The notes under the pieces are model-generated. The model saw nothing but the letters and a program-made list of their open reading frames with translations. It ran no database searches and was not told where the DNA came from. A DNA stretch of 55,022 bases, from positions 1 to 55,022 of the forward strand of contig JAGWVE010000008.1 of NCBI GenBank assembly GCA_018971025.1, given 5' to 3'. This document shows positions 25,347 through 33,919 of the stretch, in pieces. This DNA is from Bacteroidota bacterium (GTDB lineage Bacteria; Bacteroidota; Bacteroidia; Chitinophagales; Chitinophagaceae). The position numbers and the translations under genes were made by a program. Numbering within the stretch: the stretch's first letter is position 1; each line of letters starts with the position of its first letter.

Positions 25347-26540
25347 TTATTCAATAATTTGATCGGATATTTTTCCGGTGGTCTTATGTTTAAGGATTAA
25401 TTTTTTAGCACCGTAATGCGTCATTTCTTCTTTAATTAAATAATGATCTGCATCGTATTCTACCAAGTGACTTTCTTTAGTAAGGCCTGTTTGTCCTCTC
25501 CAAATATCTAGTTGTACAGGCTCCCATAATTTTGTTTTAGCAGACTTGTAAGCCGCATCAATAATAGCGTTCACCACATAGCCATCATAAAAAGTTTCTT
25601 TGGGATCTACGCCTTTTTCCATGGCATTAAACATATCCATGAACATGTGGTTGTAGCCAAGTTCATTTAACTCGTCGCCTACGGGAAATAACCAGCCGCT
25701 ATCGCTCTCTGCTTTTTCTGCAATATAGTCGCCACCTTTTCCAGTCGTAAACATGTCAAATCCGGTCCGTAAAAAACTATTGATCCAAATAGTGCCTTCG
25801 GTACCCATTACTTCATCTCTTAAGTCTAAGCCACCTCTAAAAGTCCAGCTTACTTCAAATTGACCAATAGCACCGTTTTCGTATTTCACAAGACCAATGG
25901 CATGGTCTTCTGCATCGATCGGTTTTACCTGTGTATCTGCCCAGCACATCACTTCAATGGGTTTAATGTCTTTACCAATATAACCACGCGCAATTTCGAT
26001 ACAGTGGCATCCTAAATCTAAAATACAACCACCGCCCGCTTGTTCTATATCCCAAAACCATTCGCTGTGGGGGCCAGGATGTGTTTCTCTAGATTTAGCC
26101 CATAATATTCTACCCAGCGCACCATCTTTAACAGACTGCGTTGCTTTAATAAATTTAGGGGTGTATACAAGGTCTTCTAGGTAACCATTAAAAATGCCCG
26201 CTTCCTCTACCGCAAGTAGCATGCGCTTTGCCTCTGCAGCATTACGGCCAAGTGGCTTAGTGGTCATCACCGCTTTTTTATGTTTACAACAAAGCATCAC
26301 TGCTGCTTCATGTAAATTATTAGGAAGTGCAATACATACAATGTCTACACTTGGATGCGCAATGGCTTCTTCCATTTCGGTGGTCCAGTGTACACAAGCA
26401 TAATCTTCTGCAAATTTTTTAGCAGACTCTTCTCTACGAGAATAAATAGAAACCACTTTATCTCTACTTCTGTAACCTTGTAAAGCTTCGGCATAAAAAC
26501 GGCCAATAAAGCCGGAACCTAACATAGCAATGTTTTTCAT
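25347..26540 (-). CDS. Gfo/Idh/MocA-family NAD(P)-dependent oxidoreductase
   Basis: The 397-residue protein has the Rossmann motif IAMLGSGFIGRFYAEAL and the family landmark DLGCHCIEIARG. The usual EKP motif, which helps bind cofactor and holds the catalytic Lys, reads TKP here (T94, K95, P96), keeping Lys but not Glu. Family members oxidise or reduce sugars and inositols, often making or using 3-keto derivatives. It lies 10 nt downstream of the MFS transporter gene on the same strand, likely one operon. Substrate unknown; neighbours suggest a sugar derivative. Confidence 0.87.
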   Translation of the reverse strand: MKNIAMLGSGFIGRFYAEALQGYRSRDKVVSIYSRREESAKKFAEDYACVHWTTEMEEAIAHPSVDIVCIALPNNLHEAAVMLCCKHKKAVMTTKPLGRNAAEAKRMLLAVEEAGIFNGYLEDLVYTPKFIKATQSVKDGALGRILWAKSRETHPGPHSEWFWDIEQAGGGCILDLGCHCIEIARGYIGKDIKPIEVMCWADTQVKPIDAEDHAIGLVKYENGAIGQFEVSWTFRGGLDLRDEVMGTEGTIWINSFLRTGFDMFTTGKGGDYIAEKAESDSGWLFPVGDELNELGYNHMFMDMFNAMEKGVDPKETFYDGYVVNAIIDAAYKSAKTKLWEPVQLDIWRGQTGLTKESHLVEYDADHYLIKEEMTHYGAKKLILKHKTTGKISDQIIE

Positions 26541-26550
26541 GATCTTTTAA

Positions 26551-27783
26551 TTATGAAGCAGCGAGCTGCTTTTTTTCTTTGAAAAATAATACAAATAATA
26601 CGAGTACAATACTTGCAATAACGGCAGGGTATAACCAAATGGTCTCCCAAATATGATGTTGTGTAGTTACGCCATTAATAGTAGTGCTTTGGTTGTAGGC
26701 GTTTGCTACATAGCCACTATAATTTGTGCCAATAAACATGCCCACGCCGTATGTGGCAAATGTAAATAAGCTTTGCGCTGCATTTTTAATTTTTTCGCCA
26801 GCCATTTTTTCTGTGTACATATAGCCTGTTACAAAAAAGAAATCGTAACAGATGCCGTGTAATATAACACCAGCGTATAATAGCCACTCTGCATCCATAT
26901 TGCCATACGCAAAACAGATGTAACGAATAGCCCATGCAGCCATACCTAATACCAGCATTTTTTTAACACCCAGTCTGTAAAATAAAAACGGGATGGTGAT
27001 AATAAATAAGGCTTCTGACATTTGACCCATTGTCATTTTAGCGGCGGTATTAGAACCCCAAAATTCACCTAAAAACGAACCTGCAAAACCGTAATAAAAT
27101 GAAAGTGGAATACAAATTAAAATAGCCGCAATAAAAAATAGTAAAAATGATTTTTCTTTTAAAAGCACAAATGCATCTGCACCAAAAATGGCGCCAAAGG
27201 ATGTATTGTTAGCGGTAGATTTTGGTGGTGTATTAGGGAGGGTAAAACTAAATATGCCTAGTAGTGCAGAAGCGCAAGCGGCAATGATAAAAGTAGTTTC
27301 CCCTTCACCAATGGCTAGTTTAGAAATCACAAGCCCGGCTACAATCCAACCCAGTGTGCCAAAAACGCGAATCCATGGAAACTGTTTACCCGGATCACTC
27401 ATTTGTGCAAACGCAACACTATTGCTTAATGCAATGGTTGGCATGTATAGTAAAGAGTAGGCAAGTATCACCCAGTAAAAAGAAGTGGTAGCAGTCATTT
27501 TAGTAGCATAAAATAATAGCGCAGCACCTATAATGTGTAAGATGCCCATGATTTTTTGTGCAGCAAAAAAACGGTCTGCAATCATGCCTACAAAAAAAGG
27601 AGAGAGCATGGTAGCAATAGCCCCAGCGCCATAGGTAGCACCTTTGGCAAGGTCTACTACATTTTGACCTTCTGCTTTAAATAAGCTGTCCATGTATGGG
27701 CCCATTGTTACGTACCAGGCACCCCAAATGTAATATTGTAAAAACATCATGGCAGCAAGCATGATTCCTGTTTTCATTTTCAT
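26551..27783 (-). CDS. MFS transporter, nucleoside:H+ symporter (NupG) family-like
   Basis: The 410-residue protein from ATG 27783 (MKMKTGIMLAAMMFLQYYIWGAWY) shows about 12 hydrophobic segments and the nucleoside-permease family feature of aromatic YYIWGAWYVTMGPYM at the start of helix one. It is a predicted inner-membrane proton symporter. In Bacteroidota this family often sits with Gfo/Idh/MocA and GMC oxidoreductases and is thought to carry sugar derivatives rather than nucleosides; that is inference. The extended frame to 27822 starts at TTG and is not supported. It shares a promoter region with the divergent ThuA gene. Confidence 0.85.
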   Translation of the reverse strand: MKMKTGIMLAAMMFLQYYIWGAWYVTMGPYMDSLFKAEGQNVVDLAKGATYGAGAIATMLSPFFVGMIADRFFAAQKIMGILHIIGAALLFYATKMTATTSFYWVILAYSLLYMPTIALSNSVAFAQMSDPGKQFPWIRVFGTLGWIVAGLVISKLAIGEGETTFIIAACASALLGIFSFTLPNTPPKSTANNTSFGAIFGADAFVLLKEKSFLLFFIAAILICIPLSFYYGFAGSFLGEFWGSNTAAKMTMGQMSEALFIITIPFLFYRLGVKKMLVLGMAAWAIRYICFAYGNMDAEWLLYAGVILHGICYDFFFVTGYMYTEKMAGEKIKNAAQSLFTFATYGVGMFIGTNYSGYVANAYNQSTTINGVTTQHHIWETIWLYPAVIASIVLVLFVLFFKEKKQLAAS

Positions 27784-27847
27784 AAGCAAATTGTTAATCG
27801 TTTTTCTTACATTAGGGTTCAATTTAAGTAATTTTCAAACGTTATTT

Positions 27848-28588
27848 ATGAAAAATAAATCAAACCTTTTACGCCTTGCTATACTTGTTATCATGATAGC
27901 TGTTACTGCTGCTGTATCAGCGACAGTTAAAAGCCCAAAGCAGGTTAAAATATTGGTATTTTTTGAAACAAAAGGCTTCTACCATAGTTCTATTCCAGTA
28001 GCAGTTGCCGCGCTTCAAAAATTAGGGCAAAGCAATAATATGCTGGTTGATACAACATCTTTATCAGAAACATTTTTACAAGATAATTTACAAGATTATA
28101 ATGCGGTTGTATTTATGAGTACCACCGGCGATGTTTTTAATGAAGCGGAGCAAGCGGCGTTTAAAAAATACATTAATAATGGAGGAGGATTTGTGGGGAT
28201 TCATGCAGCCACCGATACCGAGTATGGTTGGCCTTGGTACAATCAGTTAGTTGGGGGTTATTTTAAAAGTCATCCTAAACAACAAGAAGCTGTATTAAAT
28301 GTTGTAGATGGTAATCATAAGTCCACCAAACATTTACCTGCACAGTGGAAGCGCTTTGATGAATGGTATAATTTTAAAGACATGCAACCAGGTTTGCATA
28401 TTCTTATGACCATCGATGAAAAATCATATCAAGGTGGTGAAATGGGCGATACGCATCCAATGGCTTGGTACCATAAATTTGATGGAGGTAAAGCATTTTA
28501 TACGGAGCTAGGTCATACCAACGAATCTTACGCTGATCCGCTTTTTCTGTCTCACATCCTTGGAGGCATTAGGTATGCGGCTAAATAG
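27848..28588 (+). CDS. ThuA-domain protein, secreted
   Basis: The 246-residue protein from ATG 27848 begins with a signal peptide (MKNKSNLLRLAILVIMIAVT, cleavage near residue 24). It has the ThuA glutamine-amidotransferase-like fold: VLVFFETKGFYHSS-like start, DYNAVVFMSTTGD, GGGFVGIHAATDTEYGWPWY and PMAWYHKFDGGKAFYTELGH. In rhizobia ThuA works with the dehydrogenase ThuB in disaccharide breakdown through 3-keto sugars. Here a Gfo/Idh/MocA gene and two GMC genes lie close by. Its stop overlaps the converging metZ gene by 8 bp. The exact reaction is unknown. Confidence 0.85.
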   Translation: MKNKSNLLRLAILVIMIAVTAAVSATVKSPKQVKILVFFETKGFYHSSIPVAVAALQKLGQSNNMLVDTTSLSETFLQDNLQDYNAVVFMSTTGDVFNEAEQAAFKKYINNGGGFVGIHAATDTEYGWPWYNQLVGGYFKSHPKQQEAVLNVVDGNHKSTKHLPAQWKRFDEWYNFKDMQPGLHILMTIDEKSYQGGEMGDTHPMAWYHKFDGGKAFYTELGHTNESYADPLFLSHILGGIRYAAK

Positions 28589-29750
28589 CGGCAAGAGCCT
28601 GTGTGATATCTGCTAGGATATCATCTCTGTGCTCGAGTCCTACGCTGATTCTAATAAGTCCGGGTGTGATATTAACAGCGAGTCTTTCAGCTTCTGAAAG
28701 TTTTGCGTGTGTGGTGCTGGCAGGGTGAGAAGCAATGCTTCTTGTGTCTCCAAGGTTAGCCGTTAAAGACAGCATCTTTAAATGGTTTAAAAATGTTTTT
28801 CCGGCTTCTAATCCACCTTTTAATTCAAAGCAAACAATGCCACCACCATTTGTCATTTGTTTTTTAGCAATACTATGTTGTGGATGACTTGCTAAAAATG
28901 GATAACGCAGTGTAGCAATGGCTGCATGATTTTCTAATGCCTCTGCAATAAATAAAGCATTGGAAGCGTGCCTTTCCATACGTACATCTAATGTTTCGAT
29001 ACTCTTACTTAAAAGCCATGCATTAAATGGAGAAAGTGCAGGTCCTGTGCTTCTGCAAAACAGGTAAATATTTTTAATGAGTTCTTTTTTGCCAACAACT
29101 ACGCCACCTAATACACGGCCTTGACCATCTATCCATTTGGTTGCCGAGTGTACTACTAAATCTGCACCAAAGTCTATGGGGCGTTGGTTTACAGGCGTTG
29201 CAAAACAATTGTCAACGTTTAAAATAAGGTTGTGTTTTTTAGCAACCCTGCCAATCATTTCTAAATCTAAAATATCTAGTCCTGGGTTGGTAGGTGTTTC
29301 TAAATAAATCATTTTTGTTGCTGGTGTGATAGCGGCTTCCCACTCGGCTTCAGTTGCTGTTGCTAACACATAGGATGTGTCGATGCCATAGTTAGGAAGG
29401 TATTTTGCAATCACCGTATGTGTGCTACCAAAAATAGAATTACATGAAAGTAAATGATCACCCTTTTTTAATAGCGCCATAAAAGATCCAAAAACAGCAC
29501 TCATGCCAGAAGCTGTTGCGTAACCTGCTTCGGCGCCTTCTAACGCACAAATTTTATCTGTAAATTCCTGCACATTGGGATTGCTGAATCTGCTGTAAAT
29601 ATTATCATCCGTTTCATCTGCAAAAGCAGCGCGCATACTTTCTGCATCATCAAAACAAAAGCTACTCGTCAAATAAAGTGGACTGCTATGTTCCATTTCA
29701 TTTGTTTGCGTGGTTCTAATTCTTATGGCGTCTGTTTGCGGCTTTGACAT
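28581..29750 (-). CDS. metZ: O-acyl-homoserine sulfhydrylase (MetZ-type), PLP-dependent
   Basis: The 389-residue protein belongs to the Cys/Met metabolism PLP family. The PLP lysine is K205 in VHSATKWIDGQG, and SRFSNPN (residues 53-59), ETPTNPGLDILD and the C-terminal RISVGLEHRDDILADI are typical. It makes homocysteine from an O-acylhomoserine and sulfide. The MetZ label implies O-succinylhomoserine, but the divergent neighbour is a MetX-type acyltransferase, so O-acetylhomoserine may be the natural substrate. Its promoter region contains an exact -7 box and an imperfect dyad. The ATG is at 29748-29750. Confidence 0.88.
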   Translation of the reverse strand: MSKPQTDAIRIRTTQTNEMEHSSPLYLTSSFCFDDAESMRAAFADETDDNIYSRFSNPNVQEFTDKICALEGAEAGYATASGMSAVFGSFMALLKKGDHLLSCNSIFGSTHTVIAKYLPNYGIDTSYVLATATEAEWEAAITPATKMIYLETPTNPGLDILDLEMIGRVAKKHNLILNVDNCFATPVNQRPIDFGADLVVHSATKWIDGQGRVLGGVVVGKKELIKNIYLFCRSTGPALSPFNAWLLSKSIETLDVRMERHASNALFIAEALENHAAIATLRYPFLASHPQHSIAKKQMTNGGGIVCFELKGGLEAGKTFLNHLKMLSLTANLGDTRSIASHPASTTHAKLSEAERLAVNITPGLIRISVGLEHRDDILADITQALAAI

Positions 29751-29768
29751 AGTATATATAGATGCGTT

Positions 29769-29805
29769 GCAGCAAAGGTAAGGTTCATAAACAACCTACC
29801 GCTGC
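29769..29805. promoter_or_regulatory. Imperfect dyad over the metZ -7 box in the metZ/metX divergent region
   Basis: GCAGC (29769-29773), GGTA (29777-29780) and GGTT (29782-29785) pair with AACC-TACC-GCTGC (29793-29805), giving a 13 bp stem with small bulges and a 7-base loop. It contains the minus-strand -7 box TACCTTTG (29773-29780) of metZ, so it is a candidate operator or leader structure shared by the two methionine genes. It does not resemble a SAM riboswitch core. Confidence 0.5.
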
Positions 29806-29860
29806 TAGCTTTCTAAAATATTTTATGTCTAGTGGCCAACTTGTAGTTATTTTGTGCTTG

Positions 29861-30883
29861 ATGCAGTCGCAAACTCAATATCTAACATACAAACACCCGT
29901 TCGTTTTGGAATGCGGTGAAGTGTTGCCTAGCTTAACCATTGCTTACCATACCTATGGCGCCAAAAATGAAGCTGGCACCAATGTGGTATGGGTTTGTCA
30001 TGCTTTAACAGCAAATGCAGATGTGTCGGATTGGTGGAAAGGATTGGTGGGAAATGGGTCACTTATTAATGAGCAGGATTATTTTATTGTTTGTGCAAAT
30101 ATTATTGGGTCTTGTTATGGGTCTACTGGTCCACTTAGTGAAAACCCAAATACCGGTACTCCCTATTTTTCAAGTTTCCCTTCTGTAACCATTAGGGATA
30201 TGGTAAATGCACATATCTTATTGAGAGAAGCACTTGGTATTCATTCCATTGCTTTATTAATGGGAGGAAGCATGGGAGGCTATCAGGCCCTCGAATGGTC
30301 TTTACTTGAACCTACCCGCATTCAAAAGTTGTTTTTAATTGCTACATCGCCATCCGAAAGTGCTTGGGGTGTTGCTGTTCATACGGCGCAGCGTTTAGCT
30401 ATTGAGGCTGATCCTACATGGAATTCGATGGATGCAAATGCAGGTGCTGCAGGTTTAAAAGCAGCGCGGGCCATTGGTATGTTAACCTACCGTAATTATG
30501 GAATTTTTCAGGAAGCACAAACCGATCCTGATCCAGAAAAAATAGACAATTTTAAAGCGTCTTCTTATATCAATTACCAGGGCGATAAACTTGTTAAAAG
30601 ATTTAATGCCTACTCGTATTGGTTACTTACCAAATCAATGGATAGTCATCATTTGTCTAGAGGAAGAGGCATGGATTTAATGGCAGCGCTTCATGCCATT
30701 AATATTCCAACGCTAATTATTGGCATTAAAAGTGACATATTATGTCCACTAGAAGAGCAGCGTTTTATGGCAGCTCATTTACCCAATGCACAACTCGTAG
30801 AAATTGATTCTACTTACGGGCATGATGGTTTTATTATTGAAACCAAACAAATTACCACGCATCTAGCTCCGTTTTTACAATAA
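29861..30883 (+). CDS. metX: Homoserine O-acetyltransferase (MetX type)
   Basis: The 340-residue alpha/beta hydrolase begins at ATG 29861 (MQSQTQYLTYKHPFVLECGE); the longer frame from 29762 overlaps the promoter dyad and lacks similarity. The nucleophile elbow LLMGGSMGGYQALEWS gives Ser137, and the triad is completed by Asp292 (IKSDILCP) and His321 (YGHDGF). The substrate pocket signature CHALTANADV is present. It transfers an acyl group from an acyl-CoA to homoserine at the first committed step of methionine synthesis; acetyl is the default assumption, but some MetX use succinyl. It is divergent from metZ. Confidence 0.9.
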   Translation: MQSQTQYLTYKHPFVLECGEVLPSLTIAYHTYGAKNEAGTNVVWVCHALTANADVSDWWKGLVGNGSLINEQDYFIVCANIIGSCYGSTGPLSENPNTGTPYFSSFPSVTIRDMVNAHILLREALGIHSIALLMGGSMGGYQALEWSLLEPTRIQKLFLIATSPSESAWGVAVHTAQRLAIEADPTWNSMDANAGAAGLKAARAIGMLTYRNYGIFQEAQTDPDPEKIDNFKASSYINYQGDKLVKRFNAYSYWLLTKSMDSHHLSRGRGMDLMAALHAINIPTLIIGIKSDILCPLEEQRFMAAHLPNAQLVEIDSTYGHDGFIIETKQITTHLAPFLQ

Positions 30884-30891
30884 ATTTTTAT

Positions 30892-32934
30892 TTACTGCGG
30901 ATGATAAATGCTTTTCGCATTTTTGTAAACCTCCTCTTTATTTAAGGTCATCTTTTTTGTTTGTTGACGCGTATACATTTCCATTTGGTCTGTGTAATGA
31001 GTCGAGTTTTGTTGCGCAGAAGCACCATAAACATTGAGTGACTCAATTTGCGGTCCGTCTTTGGTAAACCTTACCAGCTCTATATATGCGTCTCCCTGAT
31101 TGCCTTTCCATTTGCCATCTTTGTATGGAACGGAGTACATCGGTGCAAGCACATCTGGTAAGCCTGGAAGTGGAATTTCTTTAGTACCACGAACCAATTT
31201 TTGAACTTCACCTAAACGAATATTTGTTTTTCCAAAATCCTTGAGCATGGTTTGTTTCGCTTCTCTTAATAATTGTGCGGCTAAAGTTTTGCTGATGATT
31301 TTATTTTGAAGGTAAAGGGCTTTGTTGTTGCTTGCCGCAGCCTGTACAAAAAAGAATGTACCTGCGCCAATATTATCAACATCAGCGTTTCTGTTCCAAT
31401 TATTTAATTGCGTAATGATGTCTGCGATATCTGGGAATTCGGTGCTGTTTAATAAAAAAACAGAATCTATTTTACTAGGAAAATAAAAAGAAGACGGGTA
31501 CTGTCTATCAAATTTAATGCGTTTAAAATCTTCATAACTGACTTTGTTGAGTGGCGTAATGAGTTCGTCAAAACGCATGCTCCTATTGTTTTCTAGCGTT
31601 TCATAGCCCATGGTTGGGTCTTTAATAACCGGGTTATCTTGGCCTAGTGTGCTATGAAAAGGAGAGTGGTTGGTATTGTATACATAGCCCGCTTTAGGTT
31701 GCAGCACCTGAGGTAAATCTGAAAGTGGATGAAGGTTGGTCCACAGTGTTTTGCTGGTATTGCCAGGTAGTGTTGTTTTCCAATTGTAGGCTTTGTCTCT
31801 AACCGGAATTCGGCCGTTACTAATGTAAAATATCGTATCGTAACGATCGGCGTAAACAATGTTGTAGCCGGGAATGGCAAGCATGTTTAATGCTTTTTTA
31901 AATTCAGTAAAGTTTTTTGCCTTGTTAAAAGTATACCACTGTTCTAGTCCTCTTATATCCATTTGTGCTGGCATACGTATAGAAAAAACGCCTCTTGGTG
32001 TGATAATCGTTGGTCCGTATTTGCTCCAATATGCTTTTTTGCTGAGGGGTACCATAACACCCGCAATTTTTACTTTAAGGGGTGCCGATTTTGTTTCTAA
32101 TGTTTCCCATGCACCATCAAATTTGTATTGTAATTTATTGGCAGGGTTCATTTCTAATTGATACACGTCTAATTTATCAGGAGCATTTACAGTATGTGCC
32201 CATCCAAGGTATTCGTTACAACCGTGTAAGATGCAGGGAGCGCCCGGAAAGTTAGCGCCAATAATATTCCAGCCATCTTCACTACATAAATGTGCTTCAT
32301 AAAAAGCAACAGGGCCTTCGAGAGGCTGATGTGCGTTGATGTCTAGGTATACTTGACCATCGGTGGTTTTGGCGCTGTTAAACGCAAATGCATTGCTGCC
32401 TGCTGTTTTATAATTTTCTAATAATGGAACCGTGCCGCCAAAAATAGAACTCAATGCTTTATCTGCACCAGACAACACGCAAAGTTGTAGCACCGAATAT
32501 TGTACCATGTCTTTGGGGGTTACTGGAAATATTTTTTTGAGAAGTACTTGTTTTGGATGTGCTGCAGCATATGCATTTAATCCGGCCGCATAGCCTTCTA
32601 ATAATTTTTTAAACGCTGGGCTTAAATCAGATTCGTATTTTTCTTCTACTAATTCAGGGATACGTAATAAGTGTATGATATAATCTATAGAAGCACCTTT
32701 TTTACCTTGGTATTGTGCCAGCATAGACTTGCCCGCCATTAATGATTGTTGTATGGTGCCAAAATCATCTTCTGCATGTGCCCAAGCAAGGCCATACGCT
32801 ACATCCGGATCGGTTTTGCCAAAAATATGGGGCACACCATAGCTGTCTCTAACAATGTCAATTTTTGCAGGGTTTATTTGCGCACGTAATTGAATAGCGA
32901 ATAAACAGATAAATAGTAAAGTCAGTAATCTCAT
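30892..32934 (-). CDS. Penicillin-acylase-family N-terminal-nucleophile hydrolase, secreted
   Basis: The 680-residue precursor has a signal peptide (residues 1-18), then an alpha-chain region starting KIDIVRDSYGVPHIFGKTD. The autocatalytic cleavage site precedes Ser180 in YKTAGSNAFAF, the predicted N-terminal nucleophile of the beta chain. HTVNAPDKLDVY and NNRSMRFDEL are also typical. Family members hydrolyse amide bonds in penicillins, acyl-homoserine lactones or other N-acyl compounds in the periplasm. Substrate is unknown. It converges with metX and lies 11 nt downstream of the DUF2490 gene on the same strand. Confidence 0.88.
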   Translation of the reverse strand: MRLLTLLFICLFAIQLRAQINPAKIDIVRDSYGVPHIFGKTDPDVAYGLAWAHAEDDFGTIQQSLMAGKSMLAQYQGKKGASIDYIIHLLRIPELVEEKYESDLSPAFKKLLEGYAAGLNAYAAAHPKQVLLKKIFPVTPKDMVQYSVLQLCVLSGADKALSSIFGGTVPLLENYKTAGSNAFAFNSAKTTDGQVYLDINAHQPLEGPVAFYEAHLCSEDGWNIIGANFPGAPCILHGCNEYLGWAHTVNAPDKLDVYQLEMNPANKLQYKFDGAWETLETKSAPLKVKIAGVMVPLSKKAYWSKYGPTIITPRGVFSIRMPAQMDIRGLEQWYTFNKAKNFTEFKKALNMLAIPGYNIVYADRYDTIFYISNGRIPVRDKAYNWKTTLPGNTSKTLWTNLHPLSDLPQVLQPKAGYVYNTNHSPFHSTLGQDNPVIKDPTMGYETLENNRSMRFDELITPLNKVSYEDFKRIKFDRQYPSSFYFPSKIDSVFLLNSTEFPDIADIITQLNNWNRNADVDNIGAGTFFFVQAAASNNKALYLQNKIISKTLAAQLLREAKQTMLKDFGKTNIRLGEVQKLVRGTKEIPLPGLPDVLAPMYSVPYKDGKWKGNQGDAYIELVRFTKDGPQIESLNVYGASAQQNSTHYTDQMEMYTRQQTKKMTLNKEEVYKNAKSIYHPQ

Positions 32935-32945
32935 AAATAAAATTC

Positions 32946-33668
32946 TTAATAGTCTTTCAATTCGTTGGTAGACGATTTCTCATTATTTTGTTTTCGAAAA
33001 AGTTCATGAAAAAAGCCGAGCACCAAAAAGTCTCTGCCAATTTCATCATTTATTTTATAGTCAAATTGGTGAAGGTAGCCAATTTGTAGTGTTGTTTCTT
33101 TATTGGGCTTGAAGCTAAACGCATACTGAAGTCTATTTCTTTCAAAGTAGGGTTCCTTGCTCGTAAAAAATAATTCGTTGCTAATACTAGTTTGAAAAGG
33201 CTGGTATCCTTTTCTTTCCTGGCCAAAGGGGTATGAAACGCCAAGCCTATACCGCTGTCTATCTCTGAACCCGTTACTGGTAAATCTTAATTCGGTTCTG
33301 TAACGCTGTTCTATTTTGATTTTTCCTATCGATTGAAATAAAATGAGCTGCGGCCAGACTCTAAATTCGTTGTTGTTTTTAGGTGTAATAAAGTTGCCGC
33401 CTTCTTGAAAAGTTTGATAGCTACCCGCACCAAGCGTTACTTGCCATTGCTTATTTACTTTATAATTGAAGCCGCCTTTGTATTCGTAATAGTGGAAATG
33501 GTTATAAAATTTTAGAGAACGAAGCTGCGTTTCCCCAAATACACTCCATTTATTTGACATCTTATATTTTAAGTTCAGAATATTCCAACTCCCCAAATCA
33601 AATTTTTGAGAAAAACTTATATTTGTTACAAGAAGTAAAATATAGAGGAGGGTAGTTTTGTTTTTCAT
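32946..33668 (-). CDS. DUF2490 outer-membrane-like protein
   Basis: The 240-residue protein from ATG 33668 (MKNKTTLLYILLLVTNISFS) has a signal peptide and then a beta-barrel-like pattern of alternating residues rich in aromatics (KWSVFGETQLRS, HYYEYKGGFNY, IEQRYRTELRF, YRLGVSYPFG). This matches DUF2490, a family of predicted outer-membrane barrels of unknown function in Bacteroidota. The extended frame to 33683 starts at TTG. It is probably cotranscribed with the acylase-like gene downstream. Confidence 0.8.
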   Translation of the reverse strand: MKNKTTLLYILLLVTNISFSQKFDLGSWNILNLKYKMSNKWSVFGETQLRSLKFYNHFHYYEYKGGFNYKVNKQWQVTLGAGSYQTFQEGGNFITPKNNNEFRVWPQLILFQSIGKIKIEQRYRTELRFTSNGFRDRQRYRLGVSYPFGQERKGYQPFQTSISNELFFTSKEPYFERNRLQYAFSFKPNKETTLQIGYLHQFDYKINDEIGRDFLVLGFFHELFRKQNNEKSSTNELKDY

Positions 33669-33739
33669 AAATAGTGTAGCCAAGTCCTTGTTTAATTATT
33701 CTTTTCCAGATTTTGTATTATTTTTATTAAAACTTACGC

Positions 33740-33919
33740 ATGTCAATTATCAAACAAGTTAAAGAGTATCTCTTTATTTCAAAAAGAGACCCCAATGAGC
33801 CACGCACTCAGTGGATGAAATACATGCATGGAATGAACCGTATTTCACTTTTTATGTTTTTGATTGCGGTAATTATAATCCTGTTTAAGACGCTGATTTT
33901 ACCCCTCATGAATAAATAA
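33740..33919 (+). CDS. Small single-pass membrane protein (59 aa), possibly DUF6728
   Basis: ATG 33740 to TAA 33919 encodes 59 residues: a basic, Pro-containing cytosolic part ([19 protein letters not shown]) followed by one hydrophobic helix (residues about 35-49, [15 protein letters not shown]). The pattern of K-x-Y-x-x-x-x-KRDP followed by HGMNRIS is what I recall for the DUF6728 small-protein family of Bacteroidota, but I cannot confirm the family. The final 21 bp overlap the 3' end of lpxB on the opposite strand. Function unknown. Confidence 0.7.
   Translation: MSIIKQVKEYLFISKRDPNEPRTQWMKYMHGMNRISLFMFLIAVIIILFKTLILPLMNK

Noticed and set aside
29751-29860. SAM riboswitch before metX
   Set aside because: The hairpin found has no conserved SAM-I or SAM-II core bases; it is listed as a dyad only.
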